The notes beneath the pieces are model-generated. The model was not told the origin of the DNA and searched no databases. It was given only the letters and a program-made list of their open reading frames with translations. The position numbers and the translations under genes were made by a program. A stretch of DNA of 64,000 nt, from contig JASKMD010000019.1 of the NCBI GenBank assembly GCA_030144725.1, positions 3,532,179 through 3,596,178 of the forward strand. The letters run 5' to 3'. This stretch comes from Haematococcus lacustris (Eukaryota; Chlorophyta; Chlorophyceae; Chlamydomonadales; Haematococcaceae). Below, piece after piece: positions 40,564-50,649 of this stretch. Within the stretch, counting starts at the first letter, position 1; each line of letters starts with the position of its first letter.

Positions 40564-43500
40564 CTTCTGCATCACGGCTCCTGCCATGGCCGTCATTGCC
40601 AGGAGTAGGCTGACCGTGGCGTACAGCACCGCAGCCAAGATGACAATGGAGGCTGCGGTGGTCACCAGCTGCTGCTGACGTATCAGAGGGCTGTAGTCAA
40701 AGTCCGGCACCGAGTCCTGAACTAGGAGGGGCAGGTCTGCAATACAAGCACAGGGAGGGTGGACGGAGGAGATGCAGAAGTGGCGCATTCAGGGTGTGCT
40801 TTCCACAACCCATACCCCACCACCTGCTCCCTCTCTCCTATCACCTCCCCCTCCTCACCCCTGCCCTGCCCTGTCGCCCTGCTCACCACTGGCACGTGCA
40901 GCATACACCTCGTCCCACAGCTTGTCCCAGCAGGCCTGCACCTCTGTGGCAAACTCTTCAAACCCTTTCCCCGAGGTGGCCAACACCTGCAGCAGGGGCA
41001 CCACCAGTGCCTGGTGTCAGGTGGCGGTGATGTGAGAGGAGGCGGCGGTAGTGTGAGAGGAGGTGGCGGTAGTGTGAGAGGTAGCGGTAGTGTGAGAGGA
41101 GGTGGGTGGGGGGACTGCAGTGCGGGAGGCCGGGGGACTGCAGTTTGAGATGAGAATGGTGGAGCAGCATGACATGAGAGACCACTAGCCTCCTGGGTGC
41201 CTGGTGTCAGGGGCCCTGCAGCGCAGCCCCTGGCCCTTGCTGCCACCCTGGCATGCCCTGTCTGCCGGGTAGCCTGCCTGCCTACTGTGCTGCTGCAGCT
41301 GTTGGTGTAGCACAGTGAGCTACTGTGTGCTGCACACAGTGCATGACTGACTCGTTGCCAGGCGTGGTAGCCTGCCCACCAGCACCCTGCCCGCTGCCAG
41401 CATGCCTGACTCGGTGCCATCGCTCAGTCCTCCTCAGCCCTGCCCATCTGTACCGCTGTGATGAGGAGGTTGCATGGGGATCATAATGGCATGTAACACT
41501 GTGAGGTTGCATGGGGTTGATGCTGGCCGGTGGCCTCCATGTCATGTCCTTCACTGCCAGAGTGGCACCCCCTGGTGTTAAGGCCAGCTGATGTCTGCCT
41601 CGCAACAGCCCAGCCCAGCCAGCCCCCTCACACGCTACAGCTGTACACACCAGGTGTCCAGCCTCCTGCCACAACGCCTGAGCGCTGATGGGCAGGACAG
41701 GTTCTACTTGATGCTGGCGGGCAGCTGCTAAGCTGACAGGCCGTGCATGACAATATACGTCTCAAACGACATGAGATGCAGTATGTCTGGCTCACAGATC
41801 AGCTGCTGCCACACTGCTGCTGATGCCCCGTGACTTGCTGCCAAGATGGTCAAGCGATCCAGTGTGGTGACGGTGGCAGCATACTACATAAGCCCCACTT
41901 TTTCTGGCCCTTACACCGTCACTGTCTTTCGAGTACCACACGGTCACACTTCTCACCTCTGAGTAAGCAGTGACCACCGTGACCCCCCAGTGCACTCCCC
42001 GCTGCTTCTCTGACAAGACATTCTCCTTGCCCCGGCTGATGATGAGCTGCGTAAAGAGTGGGCAGGTTGGCAGGCAGGCGGGTGGGCAGGCAGGTGGGCA
42101 GGCAGGCAGGCAGGCATATGGGCATGTGCAGGAGGTTCCCATGCAACAAGCTGGCCTCAGAAGGGAAGACGGCAGGGCGGTGAGGCTGCAGTCAGCGTGA
42201 GGCCCGCCTTAGCACCTGCACTGGCAGCTGCCTGCTGTGTGCGTAGTGCAGCATGCCGCGCTTGAGGGGCAGTGACTTTGGCTTGATGCTGCGGTGCCCT
42301 GTAGGGCATCAGCAAGGGCATGCAGGGTGCAGGGCTGGTAGGGGCCTGGACCAGTCAGGGGCTGGGCCAGGCAGGGCGGCACTGGGAGGGTCAGGGGCGC
42401 AGGGCAAGGTCGCCCTTCAGGGGCGCAGGGCAAGGCTGAGGTGTTCAGCAAGGGGTGCTCCACTTCCCTAGGAAGGGTGCTGATAGCCAGGGAGAGAATG
42501 GCTGGGGTGGGAGGCTGAGGTGGGGTGCAGGAGGGAGGTGTGGTGAGAGAAAGGCAGTCAGGGCGATGGAGACAAGTAAAGTGGGCGATTTAGAGCGAGG
42601 GTGGTGGGGGCGGGCCAGCATTACAGCTGGGAGAGGGCCTGGCAAAACATGTGTGGTCATGGGGGCATTGAAGACGGGTAGGTTAGGCAGCAGTGTGACA
42701 GGTGGTGGGTGGGTGGAGGTGGGTGGTGGGTGGTGGTGGGTGGTGGTGGTGGGTGATGGTGGTGGTGGAGTGGCATGACAGCCGGCACTAGCCTTCGGGG
42801 TAAACCAGGAGCCCAGGAACTGGGCTGGCTGCCCTCATGCTGTCCAGCCATGCGTTAAATTTCTGCAGCACAGCAACGCCAGGCAGGAGGCACGTGGCTC
42901 AAGAAGGCCTCAGTCTGCACCCCACCACCAGGAGCCAGGACACAGGGCCACGCTGCTGGCTGTCATACACTGGATGCAGGCGGCTCCCCGGCTGGCCCCC
43001 TTGCAGGGGTCCCCCTGGTACTGCTGCCTGGTAATGCCTGGTAATGTACCAGGGTCACCCTGGTGATGCTGCCACCCCAGCATCACTGCTGACACCCCGG
43101 CTGGGCCCCTGCGCCTGCTGGTACTGCTGCCACCCTACCCCAATCATGCTGCACAGCTGCTGCCCTATACATGGCCCCATACATACGGCCCTGCAAGTGG
43201 CTTCGCTGGCCATAGGTGAGGCCATAGGTGGTGCTGGCCATAGGTGAGCCATTGCCCTGCTCCCCTTCCCTCCCCATACCACATAGCGCCCTGCTGGGCT
43301 AGGCTGCACTCTCAACATGACAGCTGGCTGCTGCGTTGTGCTGCGCTGTGCTGCGCTGTGCTGCGCTGTGCTGCGCTGTGCTGCGCTGTGCTGCGCTGTG
43401 CTGCGCTGTGCTGCGCTGTGCTGCGCTGTGCTGCGCTGTGCTGCGCTGTGCTGCGCTGTGCTGCGCTGCGCTGCGCTGCGCCACCTGTCTCTTTCAAGGG

Positions 43501-44549
43501 CCAGCAGCTTGTCACACTGCGTCCACGCTGTCATGCGCTGCGCTGTTGCTCCTGCCATCCTGCCATTACTCCGTGAACACGCTCTGTCTGTGCTGTGCAC
43601 CGAGCATTGTGCTGATGTCCAGCTACATCCTCCCTTCCACCTGGGCTGCCTGACTCAGGCCACTGAGCTGTGTAGTCGCAAAGCTGCAGGCTGGTATCCA
43701 CTAGAGCATGATGTTGAGAAGAGGATGGCCTGTGCAAGCCTAGGAATCCAAGCCATCACTGGGCTGGGCTGGGCTAGCCGCAAGGCAGCCTCCAGAGGCC
43801 TCGACTGCTGCTGCACCCCGCCTCTGCAGCCTGTTGGTGGTGGCGGCTGTCAGGGTCACCTGCTTGTCTGCAATGGACCCGCGCTTGAACAAGATGACGC
43901 CTCGCAACACCATGCACGAAGTCATGAAAATTGGAAACACATAGTAGACTAGCCATCTGCAGTGCATGCCAATGAGCACATCTCATGCCTCGCTTGACCT
44001 ATGCACGATGTGATTACGTGCATCATTCCTGCTGCCGCAATGGTGTCCACATCTGCAAGCTGGGGTGTTGGTTTGCCTGGGCTGCATCAGGCCTACCTGC
44101 TCATCAGGGCTGCGCTACCTTCAGTTAGTAGGGTGTCCAAGAAAAAGTCCGCCCAGCTGCGGTGGTTGCACTGCGCCGTCAACCAGCAGTCAATAGCCAG
44201 GTATACCTGCCACTGCTGGAAGCACACAGTCTGAGGGTACTCACCAGGTACACGGCTGGCCCAGCCTTGTACATGGACTGCGTTCCGTATTTGCGAATGC
44301 GCACATTGAACACCCTGGTCATGAAGCGGGCCCTGCACGACAATGCCACACTGGAGCTTTTTTCATGCTGGCATTTGCATTCGTCCAGCCACTCGTCAAG
44401 CCGCACCAGGTGTACATGTCAGCGCGCCTGCCCCTCATCTCCATGAACTTCACGTGGTTCGTGATGGCAGCCAAAGGGAGCGACCAGTAAAACAGTGCAA
44501 TGGAGAGAAGGAAGGCTGGCAAGGCTAACACCCTGCCAGCCGCACTCAT
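40564..44549 (-). CDS. Membrane protein of unknown function
   Basis: The start is the ATG at 44549. Exon 44407-44549 encodes AGRVLALPAFLLSIALFYWS, a signal peptide or signal anchor. It splices in phase to 44245-44332 (ARFMTRVFNVRIRKYGTQSM). Further supported exons are 43860-43956 (VYYVFPIFMTSCMVLRGVIL), 41957-42046 (GKENVLSEKQRGVHWGVTVV), 40887-40986 (GKGFEEFATEVQACWDKLWD) and 40564-40736 (TTAASIVILAAVLYATVSLL, a membrane helix); the last two join in phase. A frame at about 44115-44220 (VYLAIDCWLTAQCNHRSWAD) is probably coding but its splice sites are unresolved. At least three hydrophobic segments suggest a membrane protein with an N-terminal anchor and a C-terminal helix. I do not recognise the family, and exons are missing from the 42.1-43.8 kb stretch. 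Confidence 0.55.
42690..42776. repeat. GGTGGGTGGTGG microsatellite
   Basis: About 85 bp of GGTGGT/GGGTGG units within the presumed introns of the minus-strand gene. On the minus strand it reads CCACCA. Confidence 0.85.
43331..43480. repeat. 10-bp CTGCGCTGTG minisatellite, 15 units
   Basis: Fifteen head-to-tail units: a first variant CTGCGTTGTG, twelve CTGCGCTGTG units and two CTGCGCTGCG at the end. Because 10 is not divisible by 3, all frames on both strands stay open and give repetitive Cys/Ala/Leu or Gln/Arg/Ser peptides, which are not genes. Confidence 0.95.
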
Positions 44550-44609
44550 GCCTGCAGCTCCGGGCTAAGCCGACGCGACGGTGCGAATGTGTCTTGGGAT
44601 AGTGTATTG

Positions 44610-44850
44610 CCTGATGTGCTCAACAAGCAATAACAACATCATCAGGTAAGCACTGCCCTGGTGACATGATCATATCCTACGTGACATGGCACATAACCTA
44701 ACATTGCCTCCCCCACCACACTCATGTGCAGGTTCTATGACCGAGACGTGTCAGCCGCGCCCAACAGTCGCCGCTGTGCAGTCGGCCCAGGGCCACATCC
44801 TACTGAGCTGTGCAGATAGGATGGCCACCCAGCCAGGCTATACTAAGCTG
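44610..44850 (+). pseudogene. Degenerate 3' end of a Fanzor-like gene (family 1)
   Basis: Matches 51275-51515, including the intron: CTTGATGTGCTCAACAAGCA in the upstream exon, GTAAGCACTG at the donor, ATGTGCAGGTTCTATGACCG at the acceptor, then YDRDVSAAPN where the better copy has YDRDVSAALN. Mutations break the frame soon after. Confidence 0.75.
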
Positions 44851-45100
44851 CTTAATGATACAAGAGGGGCATAGGGTTAGGTACAGTTGTGTACATGCAA
44901 GTCCGTCTGCCAGTGAACAAGTGATAAACCCTCCCAACTTTGATAAAACCTTTTACACATCCATGTCATGTACATTAGGGCTGAAGCGCTGTTAGGGCTG
45001 GCCACAAGCGGGACAAACAATGCCAGACAAACAAATTAAATGCAAACAAACAAAACCGATAATTCCTAGTATTTGTGATGGCTTCATGTTGCTGTTTTCT

Positions 45101-45187
45101 ATGGCTAAGAAAAAAAGACGAACCGTGCCTAGACTAGTGCCGGAGGACCCAGACAGTGACATTGAGGACCGCGACGAGGCACTACAG
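45101..45187 (+). pseudogene. 5' fragment of a Fanzor-like gene (family 1), cut by a hAT-like element
   Basis: ATG at 45101 begins a basic N-terminus (MAKKKRRTVPR), then an acidic stretch ending DRDEALQ. It matches the first 28 codons of the copy at 50650. At 45188 the match stops and the hAT-like terminal repeat TCAGGAGTCCCCAAC begins. This fragment keeps the ATG that the longer copy lacks. Confidence 0.75.
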
Positions 45188-45779
45188 TCAGGAGTCCCCA
45201 ACATGGGGTTGGTAATCTTCATGCAAGTACTCGCTACAAAGTGCACTAATTTCGATAGCGTTCGTTGCATTGGCACCTGCGAATTAATCCGCATCTACTG
45301 GCAGGCGGCGCGTTAATCCTTGCATCAGAGTCCATGCCGGCGCAAGCGAGCGCGGACACACCTGAGCTGCTCACTATCGATTGTTCTAGTGGTGAGTAGC
45401 GGCACCAATGAGCGAACTGCGCTTGGCATCGAGCCTGAAGTACAATCTATGTTTAGCCCGCCAGGCTCACTCCGCGAGCCTTTCATTGGTGCAGGCGGCG
45501 TCGGAAGACCGTCGTGGGGCAAGTTACTGAGCGACATTGCAATATACGCGGAGAATGTGCGTTTCTCTCTAGCCAGTCACGCAGAAAAAGGGACCCCCTT
45601 CCACAAACTGGCATGTTGTGAGTTGACCACACTGAATACCTAGATTGTGGCTCTGTAACTTTGTTCCTAACTCAACAACACACCTGTTGGAGAAGAAAGC
45701 ACGTCATTTCATTGAGAAAGCTTGTGGGAACATACATTGGCGTAACCTAACGTTGCCTTGCAGTGCTGACTAGCCCAAC

Positions 45780-46018
45780 CGGACCACCCCCTGGCAGCCC
45801 CACCCCCTCCCAGCCCCGGCCCCACCCCCTCCCACCCCCTCCCACCCCCTCCCAGCCCCAGCCCCGCCCTCCCACCCACTCCCTCCCCCAGCCCCGCCCT
45901 CCCACCCCCTCCCACCCCCTCCCACCCCCAGCCCCGCCCTCCCACCCACTCCCACCCCCAGCCCGCCCTCCCACCCCCTCCCACCCCCTTCCAGCCCCAA
46001 GCCCACCCTCCCACCCCT
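45780..46018. repeat. C-rich CCCACCCCCTCCCAGCCCC tract
   Basis: About 240 bp of pyrimidine-rich repeats on the plus strand (G-rich on the minus) fall in the start of a transposase exon and encode Pro/Ser/His. A shorter related tract lies at 37860-38055 in the short element. Confidence 0.85.
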
Positions 46019-46863
46019 TGTACATCCTAGACCAATGGTCCAGGGCCGGCGGCGTGCTCAGCTTCAAGCCCTGTTCAACTCACCAAGGGCTGGCTATGCA
46101 CAGCCCTAGCGGCTTAAAAGCCATTGCAACGAGGGATGAGGCTATTGCCCAGCAGGTGCAGGCCGAGAATGAAATGCTAATGACCGAGGCTGAATTGCAA
46201 CAAGCCATTGAGGAGGTCTTAGTTGCCAACATGCACGACCAAGAGGAGAAGCACAAGCACCTGCAGGCATCACACAGGCAGCAGAGGTTGGAGAACGAGT
46301 CTCTTGAGGTTGTGGTCAAGCAACAGGAACTGGCTATGACAACTGCCAAGCGTGCTCACCACCGCCTCGAGGCCCAGCTGCGCAAGTATCAGCGCCGCCC
46401 CCAACTAACACGCAAGCAGAGGCAACAACTGCAGATCTTGAAGCAGACAGGTGTTTCCATTGAGGTCCTGCGCCGGTGGGCTGACAGCAACTGCAGCCGG
46501 CTTGACACGCATGGCAGACCCGCTGGTGGCACAACAGTGCAGCCCACACCGGGGCCGAGCCCACCTGAGCCCACACCGGGGCCGAGCCTACCTGAGCCCT
46601 GTGACCTCTTCATCCCCACCCAAGAGGCCTCACCTGGACAGCCAGCAGCAAGGACAGCAGCATACACAGCTCAACAGTGCCTCAGCACAGCCAGGTTGAT
46701 GATGAAGACACAAGTCGGCCGTCGCCGGCTTCCCACATGCCGGCGGCTGTTCATCACAGAGCAGTGTGTGGTGGCCAACACTCACCGGCCTGGCGAGCGC
46801 ACAACTGTGAGCCGGCAACTGCGTGTGGTCTACAAGTACCTGCGGCAAAGAACCCTAGGTAAG

Positions 46864-47097
46864 CTGGGCTGGGCTGGGCTGGGCTGGGCTGGGCTGGGCT
46901 GGGCTGGGCTGGGCTGGGCTGGGCTGGGCTGGGCTAGGCTGGGCTGGGCTGGGCTGGGCTGGGCTGGGCTGGGCTGGGCTGGGCTGGGCTGGGCTGGGCT
47001 GGGCTGGGCTGGGCTGGGCTGGGCTGGGCTGGGCTGGGCTGGGCTGGGCTGGGCTGGGCTGGGCTGGGCTGGGCTGGGCTGGGCTGGGCTGGGCTGG
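46864..47097. repeat. (GGGCT)n satellite, about 46 units, inside a transposase intron
   Basis: Nearly perfect 5-bp units with one GGGCTAGGCT variant near 46931. They begin four bases after the donor GTAAGC at 46859. The whole intron (46859-47194) is 336 bp, a multiple of three, and has no in-frame stop, so unspliced transcripts would stay open as repeated GLGWA. Confidence 0.9.
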
Positions 47098-49011
47098 GAG
47101 GGGTGGGAGGGGTGGGAAGGATTGGAAGGTGGTGGTGGTAAGCACATGGTGAAGGACAGGGTTCAGCAATGTTGCTCATGCATTGTGCATGCAGATAAGC
47201 TACGACAAGCCAAAGCGATCCACGTGCAGTTTGATGGCTGCACATGCAAGAAGCATGGCAAGGTGCTCGTCATCAGAGTGACAGCTGCTGTGGGTGCTGG
47301 TTCAGTACCAGGTTCAGTAGCCGCTGGCCAGCATCAGCGCCTCACCGCCCAGATCAGAGACGTGTTGGCCATCGTCCCCCTCCCTTGTGCCACAGCTGAG
47401 GCCCACGTCCAGGCCATCATGCGCGAGCTTGAACGCAATGGTCTGCAGGGCGCCCACATTGCTAGCATGACCGCCGACAGCGCATCTATGAACATGGGGG
47501 GTCACAGCGGAGTGATCGCACAGCTCAGTGAGCCATCCGTGCACAGCCTTGCTATAGCCATGGCCTGCACAACACCCTCCTGGCAGGGTTGACAGCTCTG
47601 GGTGCCGGCATCAAGGCAGCAATTGAGGACATAGCCAGCCTCTTGGCTCAGCATTGGGGTGAGCTATCCTTGGCTAGGTCAGGTGCCAAGCCAGAGACTC
47701 CTTGTGATACGCGGTGGGCTAGCTACACCACAGCTGCTGCATCGGTGATTCGTGTATGGCGGCTTGCCGGGGAGGCTGTGGCACGTGTGGTGGAGGGCCA
47801 AAGGGAGCGGTCCCCACCCTGGGCGGTCACGCTTAGTGGCTACTTTAAGGACACCGACCTGCTGCTGAAGATTTGCGTGGTGGCGGTAGTGGGCAGTTCT
47901 CTGCTTCAGCCGGAGCTCCTGTGGGCAAGTCAGCATGATGGCCTGCATGCTTTTGAGTTGTACCGGCATGTTCAAGCTGTGCAGACCAGCCTGTCACAGA
48001 CGTGGACCAACAGCTCTCAGCTCCTGTCAGACATGCAAGGCCAGCTGCAACACTTGGTGCCAGCTCAGCAGCGACAGCAACAGGAGCATCAGCTGCTCAC
48101 CTACCTGCAGGTGCATTGCCGGGCCATGTCAAGCTACTACGAACAGCACGTCCGGATACAGAATGCCCTGCCCGGCCTCTTTGCAGCTCTTGGCAGCTCT
48201 GACCTTACAACGCGTTGGGAGGCAGCGCAAGAGGTGGTTAGCCATGCAGAGAGGATGCAGCAACAACATGAAGACCAGCAGCAACAGCAGGAAGTGGAGG
48301 GCCAGCAGCAGAAGAGGACAGGGCAGCGGCTGCCAATGTGTGACCCTCGTGTGTGGGACGCGCATGGCACATGGGAGAAGCATAAAAAGCAGATTTGTGC
48401 CATGGCCGACATGCAAGCGCTGAGTGAGCAGGACCAGCAACAATTGCAAGCGCATCTGGAGGTGTATTACCTTGCCTGCCCAATCTCCAATGCCCCTGTG
48501 GAGTCCCTGCTGCAGCTACTCAAGCATGGGACGGGCATGTTCATGGAGCTACCAGCTCTGCTTGAGCTCATGTCCATGCGTACCCACATCGATGCCATTG
48601 ACGGCGTGGACGTGCTTGACTTTGCACAGCGGCTGCCAGAGCTACGCAAGGAAGTGCGGCGTGAGGAGGCAGCAGCAGCTATGGCCCGACGGATAGCAAA
48701 GGCGGAGATGAAAGCAGCAGCAGCAACTCATAGGGTGGGACAGGTGGTGGTTGATGTGGGGGACCATGAGGGGCAGCATAGACTGTCTGCAGCATATGCT
48801 CTGACCTATGATGGGCGCGACTACAGCCACACCACTGTCGAGGAGGCTGAGAAGCTATCTGTTAGGGAGCTGCAAGCTTACCTTCGCTTCCACCAGCAGG
48901 AGCTTATGAAGGGGTGGCTAAAGCCCAAGCTGAAGGGTCTTGTCATGGCCCATATCTGCAACACAGTAACCGCCCTGCATGGCGATGAGCTGGAGGCAGC
49001 AACAGGTGCCG

Positions 49012-49570
49012 GTGCTGGTGCCGCCCCTGACCTGCTACCCCCTCGTGCTGCACCCCCCTGGCAGCAGCAGGCAACTGGTGCTGGTGCCGCCCCTGACCTG
49101 CCCCCCCCTCCTGCTGCACCCCCCTGGCAGCAGCAGACAGCTGGTGCTGGTGCTGCCCCTGGGCTGCCCCCCCCTCCTGCTGCACCCCCCTGGCAGCAGC
49201 AGGTAGCTGGTGCTGGTGCTGCCCCTGGGCTGCCCCCCCCTCCTGCTGCACCCCCCTGGCAGCAGCAGGCAGCTGGTGCTGGTGCCGCCCCTGACCTGCC
49301 CCCCCCTCCTGCTGCACCCCCCTGGCAGCAGCAGACAGCTGGTGCTGGTGCTGCCCCTGGGCTGCCCCCCCCTCCTGCTGCACCCCCCTGGCAGCAGCAG
49401 GTAGCTGGTGCTGGTGCTGCCCCTGGGCTGCCCCCCCCTCCTGCTGCACCCCCCTGGCAGCAGCAGGCAGCTGGTGCTGGTGCCGCCCCTGACCTGCCCC
49501 CCCCTCCTGCTGCACCCCCCTGGCAGCAGCAGGCAGCTGGTGCTGGTGCTGCCCCTGGGCTGCCCACCCC
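49012..49570. repeat. 66-bp coding tandem repeat, nine units
   Basis: Units encode PPPPAAPPWQQQ plus a variable residue and AGAGAAP(D/G)L. The variable residues run A, T, V, A, T, V, A, A, showing a three-unit (198-bp) higher-order repeat. The short element keeps about three units at 38120-38300. Confidence 0.9.
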
Positions 49571-50479
49571 TCCAGCTGAGCAGCAGGGGGTCAGGGCGGA
49601 GCTGGACACAAGCTCGACACGCAAGCGGAGGGCGGGCGGGAGGGATCGGACCCAACATGTCGAGCAAGGTAACGTAGCAATGTCCTACACACCTTGAGTG
49701 GCCTTACCGAGTGGCCAGGTAGTAGGTACTACTCACGAAGCGGTCAAGCAATGCAGCAGCCTTGTATACTTCCGAGCATGGGTGGAGGGGCGTCGTTACA
49801 TCGGTTTTGCGTGCCATGTGCATTGTTTTGACTGCGGCGACTGTCCCTGACTGTTTGCAGAGGCTACTGGGCCACGTCGGTCGCGGCGGTCGGTCGCGGC
49901 GAGGCCCGCATGAGCAAAACTGGCATGCATTTGAATGTCAAGATTTGAGCCGCCATAGCACTCAGCACACTGCACAATATTTAATGTTACAAGCTGCACC
50001 GCATAGCTGACAGAGTCCTCTATCCAGGGATGTGCGAATCACAAATAGAAACCACGTGGCTGAGACGCGGCGTCGTTTTGATTACCAGGGGTCGGTTTCC
50101 TATCATTTCCTGCCATTTTTTGTTAGTTGGGGTCGCCTGACTGTGACTTGTTCGCGGTCACATGGGGCAGCCCGCCTGAGGTGGTGGCCGGTGCTTGCGC
50201 CGTGTCGCGCTGGTGTTGCACCGGCGCCAGCTCTTGCTGTTACCACTGGGCGATTGCTACTGTGCGATTGGCACCGAGCGATGGTAGCGATTGCAATTGG
50301 CAATGGCCCATTGCCTCGTCCCGCCAGAACAACCCTACATCGAAGCTGCGCCTAAACTTTTTGATGCCAAAACTTGCGGCTTGAGTGCAACTGGGTCAGC
50401 GTCGTGGCTGACGACGACGGCTGACGCGGCGGATGTTTCGCCATGATCTACCAGACAGTTGGTGGGCAATAACGATTAC

Positions 50480-50545
50480 CTTTCAGAAGGGCCTTGAAGA
50501 TCCTTTCAGCAGGGCCTTGAAGACCTTTCAGAAGGGCCTTGATGA
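50480..50545. repeat. Three-fold AGGGCCTTGAAGA repeat upstream of a Fanzor-like ORF
   Basis: CAGAAGGGCCTTGAAGATCC, then CAGCAGGGCCTTGAAGACC and CAGAAGGGCCTTGATGA are spaced 21-27 bp apart. They lie about 110-170 bp before the Fanzor-like reading frame. A role is unknown. Confidence 0.7.
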
Positions 50546-50649
50546 TTACGAAGTATTGCCCATCAGCTGCCCAACAAACCTCAGTAAATGGCGTCATTCC
50601 TCGCTCTTTAGCAGCACGAAGTTAATACGCGGCAAAAAGTGCGGCGGTT

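Larger units (their letters stand above)
45484..49697 (+). pseudogene. hAT-like transposase gene, frameshifted
   Basis: The first exon includes GGVGRPSWGKLLSDIAIYAE and AEKGTPFHKLAC and ends at 45617 before GTGAGT. The next exon starts at 45764: a Pro-rich stretch, a coiled coil (about 46130-46400) and QQLQILKQTGVSIEVLRRWA. An intron at 46859-47194 holds a satellite. The following exon has [13 protein letters not shown] and IASMTADSASMNMGG, candidate catalytic aspartates of an RNase-H-like fold. Near 47550-47580 the frame must shift to continue CYSHGLHNTLLAGLTALGAG, then CDTRWASY and SNAPVESLLQLLKHGTG, as in the C-terminal half of hAT transposases. A Pro/Gln repeat and a basic tail (STRKRRAGGRDRTQH) end the protein at 49697. 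The hAT assignment is by motif order. The frameshift makes this copy probably inactive unless it is a sequencing error. Confidence 0.7.
45188..50140 (+). mobile_element. hAT-like element carrying a transposase gene
   Basis: Terminal inverted repeats are TCAGGAGTCCCCAAC (45188-45202) and GTTGGGGTCGCCTGA (50126-50140), 13 of 15 matching. The flanks (ACTACAGT and CTGTGACT) do not form a duplication. The left flank is a Fanzor-like gene fragment whose continuation is not on the right, so one border has been rearranged. The related short element at 36080-38867 keeps its duplication, which fixes the ends of the family. Confidence 0.75.

Noticed and set aside
43055..43600. Open frames on both strands with repeated Gln-Arg-Ser-Ala or Cys-Ala-Val-Leu peptides
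   Set aside because: They are translations of the 15-unit 10-bp minisatellite at 43331-43480, which is open in every frame.
46830..47245. Minus-strand ORFs rich in PAQPS repeats
   Set aside because: They are the complement of the (GGGCT)n satellite in the transposase intron.
48878..49667. Long minus-strand ORFs with CCCQGGAAGGG repeats
   Set aside because: They are antisense to the 66-bp coding repeats of the transposase.
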